A stretch of DNA of 23,522 bases from PVC group bacterium (ex Bugula neritina AB1). Its GTDB lineage: Bacteria > GCA-001730085. A model generated the notes under the pieces. That model ran no database searches. It was given only the letters and a program-made list of their open reading frames with translations, and was not told the DNA's origin. Positions 15,801-23,387 of the stretch are shown in pieces. The translations under genes were made by a program, and so were the position numbers. Position 1 is the stretch's first letter. Each line of letters begins with the position of its first letter. The stretch covers positions 1-23,522 of the forward strand of contig MDLB01000082.1 in assembly GCA_001730085.1 (NCBI GenBank), in the 5' to 3' direction.

Positions 15801-18800
15801 ATTTACGTTGAAAGATATAGTTCCTTAAAAAAAAGACACTCAAAAAAGTGAAAAGTAAAAAAAGGCCGCCTAGTCCAGAAAAGACAACAACAGTATATAA
15901 CGATGCATAAGATCCACCTACACCTATTAAACTATAAGAAAGTTCACCTTGAGAAATATCAAAATTCCCATTTTGTGTAACCTCATCAATAAAAGATAAA
16001 TCTCCAGAGGTATTCCATGAAGAAGCTGAGGGATCAATACTATCTGCAGGAAAACTTGATGTTGGACTATCTGACATGACCAATTCGAGTTGTTCTCCAA
16101 AACTCACAAGAGACTCATTCACTTCCGGAGAAGAAAAAATAGCAACAAAAATAACCGTTACAACAATAAACATTAAAAATAATAAAGCCAAAGAAACTTT
16201 AAAGTTTACTAACCTTACTCGATCACCTTGTTGAGTCATAACAGGTATAGTAACTTCATCTTGACCTTTTTCATGAAATATCGTTTTTAAAAAAGAATTA
16301 TCTAAAAAAGAAAACCTCTTAGGTACATCCTCAAGCTCTTTATAGGAAACTTTTTTAAACTCAACAATAAACCCGTTACGTCTTCCAGTAAAAAATCTTT
16401 TTTCTTTTGAGAAGAAGTGCCTTTTAAATCTGCCTTTTTTCACTGGGTAATACACAGTAGAGCCATCCTGTAATACTTTTTTCTTAAAAACAACAAGGTC
16501 TTTACTATGCTTCTCAAAACTTGTGGGTGATTCTTGGCCGTCAGCATTATCTTCCCAGTCTTTTAACGATAGAAACTGATTGGCTTCACTCAATTTATTT
16601 TTTTTATACAAAAAGTGAAAAAACGACTTCGGAGACAAACCCTTTTTAATGATAAAGTAAATGCTTGCTAAAGATGTCAGAACCAGCCCAAATATAAATA
16701 AAAAAGCACCCGACTGTTGAACAATGCTAGGAAGGGGGTTAACTCCAGGCATAAAAAATAAAACTGCTCCTACTGATACCATGAAAAACCCAAGCAAAAA
16801 AATAATAAGGTCACTATTTATAAAAAAATCTATCATTTTTGTGAAATCATTTTTATTTTTAAAAATTTCTCTCTGATCTTTACTGATAGCATACTTATAT
16901 ATAAAAGTAAAAATAACAAGCAAAAGAACAGGAAAAATAACGAAAAATGGAATATATAAGTGCAAACTAGCAGCACAGTAAATAGAAATAGCTATATATT
17001 TTAAAATAGCAAATATTATAAAAGACAACCTAGCAACTTTAGGCAATGATTTCTCAACAAGATCCTTCGTCTTTTTTTTCTGAAAGGAATCATAAAAAAC
17101 TTTCGAAATAAATATCCCAAAAGAAATTATATCTAAAAGTAACGCAGAATATAGGAAAACAGATAATGCTATCGGCGCAGTAGTCCCAGTAGCTGAAAAA
17201 ATAGCTAAAAACATTAGGGATATCGTTCCTAATGAACCTAGACCAGTATATAATATAAAAAAAACTATCTCTTTCTTCGTTATTTTAGACGGAGAAAGCT
17301 CTTTCGGAAAAGAAAATAATATTAATAAAAGTGTCCATGCTAAAGCAAAAAAGACGAAGCTTCCAAGAAAAAGATTCGGAATCACTAGAAAAGTGATCCC
17401 TAGAGCAATAAGAGCGAATATAGCTCCACCCATAATAGTCCGAATCAACTTATTCTTCTTTTCCAAAAAGGAAAACGAAGATTCTTTGTTCTCACTAGTG
17501 TCTGACGAAAGATCAAGCAACGACTTCTCCTCTTCCGAAGAGCCCTTCCCTCCTAACAAAGAATTATCTTCACTAGACTCTCTTTCCCGCAACGCCAATA
17601 GTTCTTGATATAAACCTTTTTCTTTGTTCTCTAAATCTTCTTTTTGTATCAGAAGCTTATTTTTTTGCTTAATAAGTTTTAACGTAGACTCTATATCGCT
17701 TTTAGATAAAGATTTATTCCAAGAAAATGTTTTCAAAAAAGTATCAATTTTTTTCCCATTTATATAAGATTGATAAGCATTGCTTGGGCTTTCTTTCCCA
17801 TCAGAAAAAAAACGACCTAAACTAGAGGTAGCTAAAAAAGACATCATAGCATCAACTCTTTTTTCCAAACCAAAGGTCATTAATGACTCAAACCTATCTC
17901 CTAAAAGAGTTAAAACTACTTCTCTTTGGGTTCCTGCATATTTTTTAAAAGTCGCTTCATTAGCAATTTCAATTGAAGCTTGTTTTCTATCATAACGTAA
18001 GCCTATTTGTTCAAGAAAAAAATCATCGTAGTTTTCAATGCGCTGCAAAAAAGGATTCCGGCTTCTTAGTTCAATAATATCCCTAGCTTGATCAACACTT
18101 TGAATACTTTCCAAGTTTAAAAAACTATTTAAATCTTTACCTAAAGAACTACTGTCTAACTTAGGATAAAAACTATTTGATAGATTGGGTAAACCTTCTC
18201 TACCGTTAATCAAATTATTAAATTTTTCACTCAGACTTTTTCTCTTTCCTGTTATCTTTAAAAGCTTTTTCCCAAAGTCTGAGTTTAACTTTTGATCTTC
18301 ATTCTTAGCTGAACGAGATCGTTTCATTTGTCTATCACTAAAAAGCTCTCTAGAAAGATCTATGCTTCTTTCAGTTGCAACCAATGAAAGCCCTTTTGGA
18401 TCAAAAGACATATTGTCATTTTCTGCAAAATCTCTTTCCAAATTTATATCACGAGAACTTTGATTTCCTTTTTCAAAAAAACTTTCGAACTCCTTAAAAC
18501 TAATAGATCGCTTTAAAGTGTCTTGATAAGAAAAATCTATAGCTTTTTTAACAAATTTTTTTGTAAAAGTGATTCTGTTTTCCAAGCTATCTTCATCTAC
18601 TCCATCTATAGATAAAGAAACTTGGTCATTTTTCAATTGATTATTAAGCGTTGATAAGCTTCCGTTTATTAGATCATTTAACTCTTCTATTTCTTTTTCT
18701 TTTTCTTTAACTCTTTGCTCTGCTGCTTCATATTCGCTTTGTAATATATTTATTTTTTCTTGAGCTGTTTTTCCTGCTAAAAAAAAGTCATCACTTTCAC

Positions 18801-18933
18801 TGACTGTACTTTGAAATACAGACTTTGTAGCCAAAGACTGTAAGTGCATCAACCCTGCATTAGTGAAAAAAAAGATCTCAACAAAAAAATACATAAAAAT
18901 TTTAAATTTTTTTACCATATTTCTTTCAAGCAT
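12841..18933 (-). CDS. Giant polytopic membrane protein B, tandem paralogue of A, with HELLE domain
   Basis: 2030 residues; family not recognised. A hydrophobic N-terminus ends in NAGLMHLQSLAT, the same pattern as in A. A coiled-coil segment (about 57-100) and a mostly helical region follow, including TFGLEKRVDAMMSFL and GKKIDTFLKTFSW, both matched in A. Next are 8 membrane helices (498-762), a charged stretch, 6 membrane helices (908-1212) with a Ser/Asp-rich outer loop after the first, a long helical region, an Arg/Ser repeat linker (1644-1688), TDPLLL near 1715, and the C-terminal domain with NAATFQK, GVFEIYLNDTLF, VILHELLEI (His1897, Glu1898, Glu1901) and KVEFEAAVDA. The tail FARTWMAVSLSA parallels FTRSWMKLALAA of A. 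The start is ATG at 18933 with AAAAGG 10 nt upstream, the spacing also seen in A. A second ATG at 18918 is possible. B lacks the extra N-terminal module of A. It is the first gene of the pair in transcription order. Confidence 0.9.
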   Translation of the reverse strand: MLERNMVKKFKIFMYFFVEIFFFTNAGLMHLQSLATKSVFQSTVSESDDFFLAGKTAQEKINILQSEYEAAEQRVKEKEKEIEELNDLINGSLSTLNNQLKNDQVSLSIDGVDEDSLENRITFTKKFVKKAIDFSYQDTLKRSISFKEFESFFEKGNQSSRDINLERDFAENDNMSFDPKGLSLVATERSIDLSRELFSDRQMKRSRSAKNEDQKLNSDFGKKLLKITGKRKSLSEKFNNLINGREGLPNLSNSFYPKLDSSSLGKDLNSFLNLESIQSVDQARDIIELRSRNPFLQRIENYDDFFLEQIGLRYDRKQASIEIANEATFKKYAGTQREVVLTLLGDRFESLMTFGLEKRVDAMMSFLATSSLGRFFSDGKESPSNAYQSYINGKKIDTFLKTFSWNKSLSKSDIESTLKLIKQKNKLLIQKEDLENKEKGLYQELLALRERESSEDNSLLGGKGSSEEEKSLLDLSSDTSENKESSFSFLEKKNKLIRTIMGGAIFALIALGITFLVIPNLFLGSFVFFALAWTLLLILFSFPKELSPSKITKKEIVFFILYTGLGSLGTISLMFLAIFSATGTTAPIALSVFLYSALLLDIISFGIFISKVFYDSFQKKKTKDLVEKSLPKVARLSFIIFAILKYIAISIYCAASLHLYIPFFVIFPVLLLVIFTFIYKYAISKDQREIFKNKNDFTKMIDFFINSDLIIFLLGFFMVSVGAVLFFMPGVNPLPSIVQQSGAFLFIFGLVLTSLASIYFIIKKGLSPKSFFHFLYKKNKLSEANQFLSLKDWEDNADGQESPTSFEKHSKDLVVFKKKVLQDGSTVYYPVKKGRFKRHFFSKEKRFFTGRRNGFIVEFKKVSYKELEDVPKRFSFLDNSFLKTIFHEKGQDEVTIPVMTQQGDRVRLVNFKVSLALLFLMFIVVTVIFVAIFSSPEVNESLVSFGEQLELVMSDSPTSSFPADSIDPSASSWNTSGDLSFIDEVTQNGNFDISQGELSYSLIGVGGSYASLYTVVVFSGLGGLFLLFTFLSVFFLRNYIFQRKYKVNDDDKKEVEKYLDKPEAYKEAVRYFKTLRKIAIIQKIGSISLSLLVLVVAILAFADVAGGFLLFFISVGLLFIYEMCLFASRVYSKFKPEYIYYRDSSGYIEKIKLEEKHLTHVILDLVFPVAMFLILIPLFILSPIASPLTFKLIIGFASIVSLVWIPVRSVLTFRRNLRKENALNVDKENAQKNHPKNYSLYKQSLLDQEYGNLDYHKKELEKFFTSSFERDDVRAFYAYIANVSLIVQKEKSRINSFSDFLAKASSDDKIYRDYSYIDALIEIEKRCGDKKPSKNDLKYLIATLTKKRLDERLQQMKNKSILPKAEPALRFFIEKIKNLVDIDAEGLIRLMRESFYTETIKNFKAFLKEYQGLVDSLDIEIKDSGENFNELIVSLEKMIEGKEVLLSEGVSRDLFYETLRQLKNELKQANRFLSTTKDFINVKDVWNAFYDSIDTFSRNSTGLKSLAEEDYKKKMSGYLVREYKDDNKKFVKDLEDLKKRGYLNDEGVKAFQAILTDEWERFAFLEKMAKLYYLYVNVDDIIWMQFIDEHIHPIMGFEEKVNFTGFINVLSKDTIVGQTWIDFLLSKSDFNSNKGGDSKDPKRPSGERSSEVNRRRASGERSSAVNRRRTSGERSSEVNRRRSSGERSEAVRSRHKMHDQTLSNSRDYSRRRYTDPLLLIKGSNREQLTSLADKKKAAIERFGFLSESGIDQREEVGTLEWENGGIFAFRSKDDVIDSGLLGKVFQEVNKGLYASSEKEELLLKMRYEKMPKNIQARLESLMSRDSVEEEHVFGSLVFDNLKKNYPKGIKIFRSKEFSNAATFQKRDGVFEIYLNDTLFNGLESENIQFLIKKVILHELLEIAFVEHLNVLSEGLGSEMLESMRDWQSGDNKEAFDLKVEFEAAVDALALRLLREDERIGLQEAYNQLVDLDLLEEMITALSADKEHSMQRPEKMIDLINRISELKGEQRDFSQKTDDFARTWMAVSLSA
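13859..14009 (-). repeat. 39-bp tandem repeats coding an Arg/Ser-rich linker in giant gene B
   Basis: Three full 39-bp units begin at 13871, 13910 and 13949, and a partial one at 13988. A degenerate unit lies before the first. On the coding strand each gives 13 residues of the type SGERSSEVNRRRA. Units differ by one or a few bases. The linker is strongly basic and joins the long helical region to the TDPLLL/HELLE region. Unit number is expected to vary between strains because 39 bp keeps frame. Confidence 0.9.
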
Positions 18934-19339
18934 TGACTAAAAACCTTTTAAACTTTAAAAAAAACTTAATAGTTCTTTAAGATAAATCACATATAAAAAT
19001 AAATAGATAATTTTTAGAGTATTTTTTAAACCTTTTTTTTGCTTTACCCCAAAACTACTATTCCTTAAAAAAGGCAATCCTTTAACTAAAAGATATAAAT
19101 GACTTTGAATTATCCTCATTTCATGTAAAAATATAACTTCACCAATTATATTTAAATTTTTTTATACTTAAACGACTATCATATTCTTTTTTCAAATGTC
19201 AATTTTTATAAAAAAGCAAATAACAGACTTTTTTTTAAAAAATAAAATTAATATTTTATTTATACGCTTCAATATACTTAAATAATATTTATTTTAAATA
19301 TACAATCAGATAGCTTCAAAAACCCCTTAATGGTATAAT
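18934..19339. other. AT-rich intergenic stretch without genes
   Basis: About 400 bp of very AT-rich sequence between giant gene B (minus) and the MITE cluster. No open frame of interest, tRNA or strong terminator is seen. It must hold the promoter for the giant pair, but no convincing -35/-10 pair could be picked on the minus strand because many A/T runs fit loosely. At its right end the plus strand carries TGGTATAAT (19331-19339), a consensus extended -10 pointing into the MITE cluster, with no good -35 box. Confidence 0.5.
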
Positions 19340-19500
19340 AGGCTTGTTGTAAAATTTCGCATATAATTTATTAAAAAAGTTTTACAATATTTTGTTGTTT
19401 TAAAAGAAGTTTATATTCTAAATAAAGATGTTCTTTTTTACGAAATGACAAATTTTATTAAAAGAAGAAAAACGCTTATTCGGTAATTTGCAACGGTCTG
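19340..19500. mobile_element. MITE-like element, copy 2 (about 161 bp)
   Basis: The left tip AGGCTTGTTGTAAAATTTCG and the inverted right tip CAGACCGTTGCAAATTACCG form imperfect inverted repeats. The interior shares TTTATTA, TTTACAATATTTTG, AAGTTTATATTCT and the terminal GCAACGGTCT with copy 1 at 2771-2934 in the same order and nearly the same length. No coding sequence. The exact left boundary is uncertain by a few bases. Confidence 0.6.
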
Positions 19501-19594
19501 ATTAATAAGAATGTTATGATTAGGCTTAAATGTCTCTTGACTTTTAAGTTAAGAAAACTTAAAGGTATTGAAAAGTATCACTATTAAATATAGC

Positions 19595-19760
19595 GATGCC
19601 TTTGCAGATTAGCTCATATGCTTTATTAGAAATAAGTTTTTACAATATTTTGCTCAACTTGAAAAAAGTTCATACCTGCTATACCCATGGACTTTATTGA
19701 AAGTATCAAAATAAAAAAACTCAAAAAAATGTGTGATGTATTTTTCAATAACAACGTCTC
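19595..19760. mobile_element. MITE-like element, copy 3 (about 166 bp)
   Basis: The left tip GATGCCTTTGCAGATTAGC is followed by CTCATATGCTTTATTAG and TTTTTACAATATTTTG, matching copies 1 and 2. The middle has TTGAAAAAAGTTCATA as in copy 1. The right end TGATGTATTTTTCAATAACA, then ACGTCTC, is a diverged version of the GGTATTTTGCAACGGTCTC tip. It lies in the same orientation as copy 2, 94 bp further on. Confidence 0.55.
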
Positions 19761-19780
19761 TTTAAGTAAAAGAGATTTTT
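19757..19780 (+). terminator. Hairpin with T tract upstream of fabD
   Basis: TCTCTTT (19757-19763) pairs with AAAGAGA (19769-19775) over a 5-nt loop, and five T follow. It overlaps the right tip of MITE-like copy 3. It would stop plus-strand transcripts entering from the MITE cluster before they reach fabD. The stem is short and AT-rich, so strength is doubtful. Confidence 0.45.
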
Positions 19781-19783
19781 AAC

Positions 19784-19812
19784 CTGCCAAAAAAAGCTTA
19801 TTCTGTTATATT
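19784..19812 (+). promoter_or_regulatory. Promoter candidate for fabD-polA
   Basis: CTGCCA (19784-19789) and TATATT (19807-19812) are 17 nt apart, and TGT before the -10 gives an extended -10. It lies just after the hairpin at 19757-19780 and about 100 nt before the fabD start. It falls inside the degenerate MITE-like copy, so the promoter may derive from the element. Inference from sequence only. Confidence 0.4.
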
Positions 19813-19889
19813 TTAATCGAGATTTTTTTAACATTCCTCTATTGAAAATAGTTTTCACACAAACTTGTGAGGTATTTTAAAATAATCGA
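19790..19889. mobile_element. Truncated MITE-like remnant next to fabD
   Basis: AAAAAAAGCTTATTCTG, the T run after AATCGAGA, and TGTGAGGTATTTT (19866-19878) follow the order of the right half of copy 1. The GCAACGGTCTC tip is replaced by AAAATAATCGA and the left half is missing. It ends about 15 nt before the fabD ribosome site, so it forms most of the fabD leader. The match is partial. Confidence 0.35.
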
Positions 19890-19916
19890 TAATCATCTAT
19901 TTTAAGGATAAAAATT

Positions 19917-20771
19917 ATGAAAAAGATCTTCATGTTTCCAGGCCAAGGCTCACAAACCCTCGGTATGGGGGATTCCCTTTTTGAAGAGTTTCCCAATGAA
20001 ACAACTCTAGCTAGTGACATTTTAGGGTACTGTATCAAAGAGCTTTGTCTAAAAGACAAAGACAATCAACTTAATCAAACTCAATTCACTCAACCAGCTC
20101 TTTATGTTGTTAATGCTCTCTCCTTGTTACGATTACAGTCACAAGGAACTTACCCTGAACTTGTTTTAGGGCATAGTTTAGGAGAATATAACGCTCTTTT
20201 GGCTGCTAACGTTTTTGATTTTGAAACTGGCCTAAAGTTAGTACAAAAAAGAGGACTACTGATGTCTCAATGTTCTGGAGGAGGCATGTTGGCAATCATT
20301 GGTATGAGCTGGAATCAAATAAAAGAGGTTTTGAAAAAAAATGATCTCGAAAAAATTGACTTAGCTAATCATAATGGTCCTCATCAAGTTATTATTTCGG
20401 GACCGACTTCTCTCATCGATCAAGCGATACCTGTTTTTCAAAAAGAAGGCGCGAAAAAAACCATATCGCTACCTGTAAGTGGAGCTTTTCACTCTCGATA
20501 CATGGTTTCTATTCAAGACAAATTCTCTACATTTTTAGATACAGCATCCTTCAAAGACCCATCTTTGCCTGTCATTTCAAATGTGACTGCTAAGCCCTAT
20601 ACCTTTTCTACTATTAAAACTAATTTGTCTGAACAAATTGTACAGCCTGTTCGATGGGTCGAAAGTTTAGAATATATTTTAAAACAAGAAGATTTGTCTT
20701 GTGTTGAAGTAGGTCCTGGAAAAGTTTTGACAGGTTTGTTCAACAGATTCAAAAAAACATATTCATCATGA
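19917..20771 (+). CDS. fabD: Malonyl-CoA:ACP malonyltransferase, closest in pattern to trans-AT polyketide acyltransferases
   Basis: Transfers malonyl from CoA to acyl carrier protein through a Ser-bound intermediate. All key residues are present in the 284-residue product: Gln10 in FPGQGSQ, Ser87 in GHSLGEY, Arg112 in QKRG, His192 in GAFHS and Gln243 in QPVRW. GHSLGE with AFHS favours malonyl over methylmalonyl. The length is shorter than typical FabD (about 305-315). Several stretches, such as ILGYCIKELC, LNQTQFTQPALYVVNAL, EYNALLAANVFDFETGLKL and ISNVTAKPY, match what I recall of the free-standing acyltransferases of trans-AT polyketide clusters better than E. coli FabD. No polyketide genes are near, so a housekeeping fatty-acid role remains likely. 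The start is ATG at 19917 with AAGGA 8-9 nt upstream. Its stop overlaps the polA start by 4 nt (ATGA), so the two are translationally coupled. Confidence 0.93.
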   Translation: MKKIFMFPGQGSQTLGMGDSLFEEFPNETTLASDILGYCIKELCLKDKDNQLNQTQFTQPALYVVNALSLLRLQSQGTYPELVLGHSLGEYNALLAANVFDFETGLKLVQKRGLLMSQCSGGGMLAIIGMSWNQIKEVLKKNDLEKIDLANHNGPHQVIISGPTSLIDQAIPVFQKEGAKKTISLPVSGAFHSRYMVSIQDKFSTFLDTASFKDPSLPVISNVTAKPYTFSTIKTNLSEQIVQPVRWVESLEYILKQEDLSCVEVGPGKVLTGLFNRFKKTYSS

Positions 20772-23344
20772 GCGCACCAAAAAACATAAAGCAGAGCTCT
20801 CAAGAAAACCTATATTTGATTGATGGTAATGCTTATATGTACCGTAATTTTTATGCCATTCCAGAAATGTTTTCGAAAAAGGGTCAACCGACAAATGCTA
20901 TTTTTGGCTTTATAAAACTTATCTTAAAGTTTTTAAAAAATAACGAGATCACACATTTAGCCGTCACTTTTGACACAAAAGGCAAAACAAAAAGACACCA
21001 AGCTTATAAAGAATATAAAGCTTCGAGACCTCCTATGCCACCCGAGCTCGTTACTCAAATGGGACATATCCGTACTGTTTTAAAAGCGATGAATATCCCC
21101 TTTTTTGAAAACCCAGAGTATGAAGCCGATGATTTTTTAGCAACATTAGCTACTCATGGGAAAAAACAAAACCAGACTGTAACCATTATCACAGAAGATA
21201 AAGATATCTTTCAACTTGTTGATAAGAATATTCATATTTTTAGCGTTCATAAAAATCAACTATATGGTACCGATGAAGTTTTTGAAAAATACGGAATTAA
21301 ACCTAATAATTTTGTAGATTTGCTAGGCTTAGCTGGTGACAAGGCCGATAATATTCCTGGGATCCCCGGGGTCGGAATAAAAACGGCAACACGCCTTATC
21401 CAACAGTTCGGAAGCATCGAAAGTATTATTGAATCTTCCTCAAAAATAAAAACAGCTAATCAACGTAACAAAGTTGAGAAGTATGCCGAACAAGCTTTAC
21501 TCAGCAAGTCTTTGGCAAAGCTAGAAAAAAATATCCCTGGCTGTGAGGATATCGATTCTTTAAAAATTGTCCCACCTGATAAAAATGCTCTTTACAAGCT
21601 TTTTCTAAATTTTGACTTTTTTTCTTTTATAAAAGAAATGAACCTGCAAGAAGAGATTAAAGTAAATCAAGCATTAATCGCATCATCTTTCGAAAGAATC
21701 AAGTCTGGAGACACTATTAAGTCTCAACTAAGCTCAACTAGTATCTGTTATATTCTAGAAGAAGATACTTTTATAGCAATAAAAATATCAAAAGAGAAAC
21801 CTATCTATATTATGTCTAAAGAGAACATTAAAGAAATCTCATCTCTTTTTGAGGCAGCTGTAACATGGGTCGGGTTCGACCTAAAAGAACTTATAAAACG
21901 AACAACTTCTTTCAAAAAAACATCAAGATTTTTTGATCTCAAACTAGCCTCTTACATCAACTTTCCAGGTCAAAATAAATATGATTTAAAAGATCTTGCC
22001 CTCCAAGAAGTTAATAAAAGCTGGTTAGACTCAAAAGACCTAGCTCTTTGCGGTCACCATCTTTCCATTCTTGAAGATTTTCACAAAAAGATTCAAGACG
22101 ACTTAAAAGAAAAAGACCTTTTAGAGCTTTTTTTTGAAATAGAAATGCCATTATCAGTTTTATTAGCCAAAATAGAACATACCGGGATTAAAGTTAATGG
22201 AGACCTTTTGATAAAAATATCCCAAAAAAATGAAAAACAAATCAACGATCTTACGAATAAGATTTACGAAGAAACAGGACAAACTTTCAATATAAACTCT
22301 CCGAAACAATTGTCAAAAGTTCTGTTCGAAGACTTAAATCTCCCTTATTCAAAAAAAACAAAGTCTGGATACTCAACAGATGTGAGCGTTTTAACAAAAT
22401 TATCTCAACATCACTTGGTTCCTAAGCTGCTTTTAAACTATCGGCACCTTTATAAACTTAAAAGTACCTACACCGATGTTTTGCCAACATTGATAAATCC
22501 TCATACAAAAAAAATCCACACAACCTTTCATCAGGATAGCACTGCAACAGGCCGTTTAAGTAGTTCTGACCCTAACTTACAAAATATCCCTATTCGCACC
22601 CCAGAAGGTCAAGAAATCCGAAGTGCCTTTATCCCAAGTTCGGAGAATAACGTTTTCATTTCTGCCGATTACTCTCAAATTGAATTAAAAATATTAGCTC
22701 ACCTTAGCGAAGACGCAACGATGATCGATACTTTTTCTAAAAACAAAGACATCCATCAACAAACAGCGTCTGATATAACAGGGGTTCCACTTGAAGAAAT
22801 CACAACAGAAATGCGTCGAGTTGCAAAGTCAATCAACTTTGGGCTCATTTATGGAAAAACAGCTTTCGGACTCTCTAAAGACCTCAATATTTCAATGGCT
22901 CAATCTCAGAGCTTTATCAATAAATATTTTGACCACTTTCCTCAAATAGGTATCTTCATAGAAAAAGTCATTTCTCAAGCTAAAAAAGATCAATCTGTTC
23001 GTACAATGCTCAACCGCATCAGGTATTTGCCTCATATCAACTCTTCTAATAAAAACCAGAGAGAAATGTCTGAGAGGATGGCTGTCAATACCGTTATCCA
23101 AGGCAGTGCCGCAGACATCATAAAATTAGCTATGTTAGCTGTTGATGATTATTTATCTCAAAATAAATTAAAATCATCTATTGTTTTACAGATTCATGAT
23201 GAACTCCTTTTAGATGTTCCCTCGGAAGAACAGGCTCTTATTAAAGACAATCTTAGAAGCATCATGGAAGGGATCTTTCCTTTAAAAGTTCCAATGACCG
23301 TTAACCTTCATACCTCCTCATCTTGGCTAACAGAAAAGGATTAG
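20768..23344 (+). CDS. polA: DNA polymerase I with degenerate proofreading domain
   Basis: Fills gaps and removes RNA primers and damaged strands during replication and repair. The 858-residue product has the 5'-nuclease domain (about 12-290) with Asp19 in LIDGNAYMYR, EADD at 119-122 and the helix-hairpin-helix GDKADNIPGIPGVGIKTA from 190. The middle domain (about 310-430) lacks the DTE motif that supplies two metal-binding acids in active 3'-5' exonucleases. The corresponding strand reads ICYILEEDTF, and the later motifs survive only as VGFDLKE-like fragments, so proofreading is probably lost. The polymerase domain is complete: GRLSSSDPNLQNIP, motif A DYSQIE (Asp634), motif B with Arg683, Lys687, Phe691 and Tyr695 (the same spacing as E. 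coli 754/758/762/766), and motif C HDE (810-812). The start is the ATG overlapping the fabD stop. The stop codon is directly followed by an IS200/IS605 end. Confidence 0.97.
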   Translation: MSAPKNIKQSSQENLYLIDGNAYMYRNFYAIPEMFSKKGQPTNAIFGFIKLILKFLKNNEITHLAVTFDTKGKTKRHQAYKEYKASRPPMPPELVTQMGHIRTVLKAMNIPFFENPEYEADDFLATLATHGKKQNQTVTIITEDKDIFQLVDKNIHIFSVHKNQLYGTDEVFEKYGIKPNNFVDLLGLAGDKADNIPGIPGVGIKTATRLIQQFGSIESIIESSSKIKTANQRNKVEKYAEQALLSKSLAKLEKNIPGCEDIDSLKIVPPDKNALYKLFLNFDFFSFIKEMNLQEEIKVNQALIASSFERIKSGDTIKSQLSSTSICYILEEDTFIAIKISKEKPIYIMSKENIKEISSLFEAAVTWVGFDLKELIKRTTSFKKTSRFFDLKLASYINFPGQNKYDLKDLALQEVNKSWLDSKDLALCGHHLSILEDFHKKIQDDLKEKDLLELFFEIEMPLSVLLAKIEHTGIKVNGDLLIKISQKNEKQINDLTNKIYEETGQTFNINSPKQLSKVLFEDLNLPYSKKTKSGYSTDVSVLTKLSQHHLVPKLLLNYRHLYKLKSTYTDVLPTLINPHTKKIHTTFHQDSTATGRLSSSDPNLQNIPIRTPEGQEIRSAFIPSSENNVFISADYSQIELKILAHLSEDATMIDTFSKNKDIHQQTASDITGVPLEEITTEMRRVAKSINFGLIYGKTAFGLSKDLNISMAQSQSFINKYFDHFPQIGIFIEKVISQAKKDQSVRTMLNRIRYLPHINSSNKNQREMSERMAVNTVIQGSAADIIKLAMLAVDDYLSQNKLKSSIVLQIHDELLLDVPSEEQALIKDNLRSIMEGIFPLKVPMTVNLHTSSSWLTEKD

Positions 23345-23387
23345 TTGACATCCTCACCTACCTAAAGGAAGGTGATTCCTAGATTTA
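23345..23387 (-). repeat. Right end of an IS200/IS605-type element, omega-RNA 3' region
   Basis: Directly after the polA stop comes TTGACATCCTC, then a hairpin (TCACCT, loop with CCTAAAGG, AGGTGA) and ATTCCTAG before the tnpB stop. In the tnpB direction it reads GGAATCACC, then CCTTTAGG, then GGTGAGGATGTCAA, the usual layout of IS605-type right ends that also form the scaffold end of the omega RNA. The element boundary is about 23345, so the insertion left polA intact. Confidence 0.7.
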
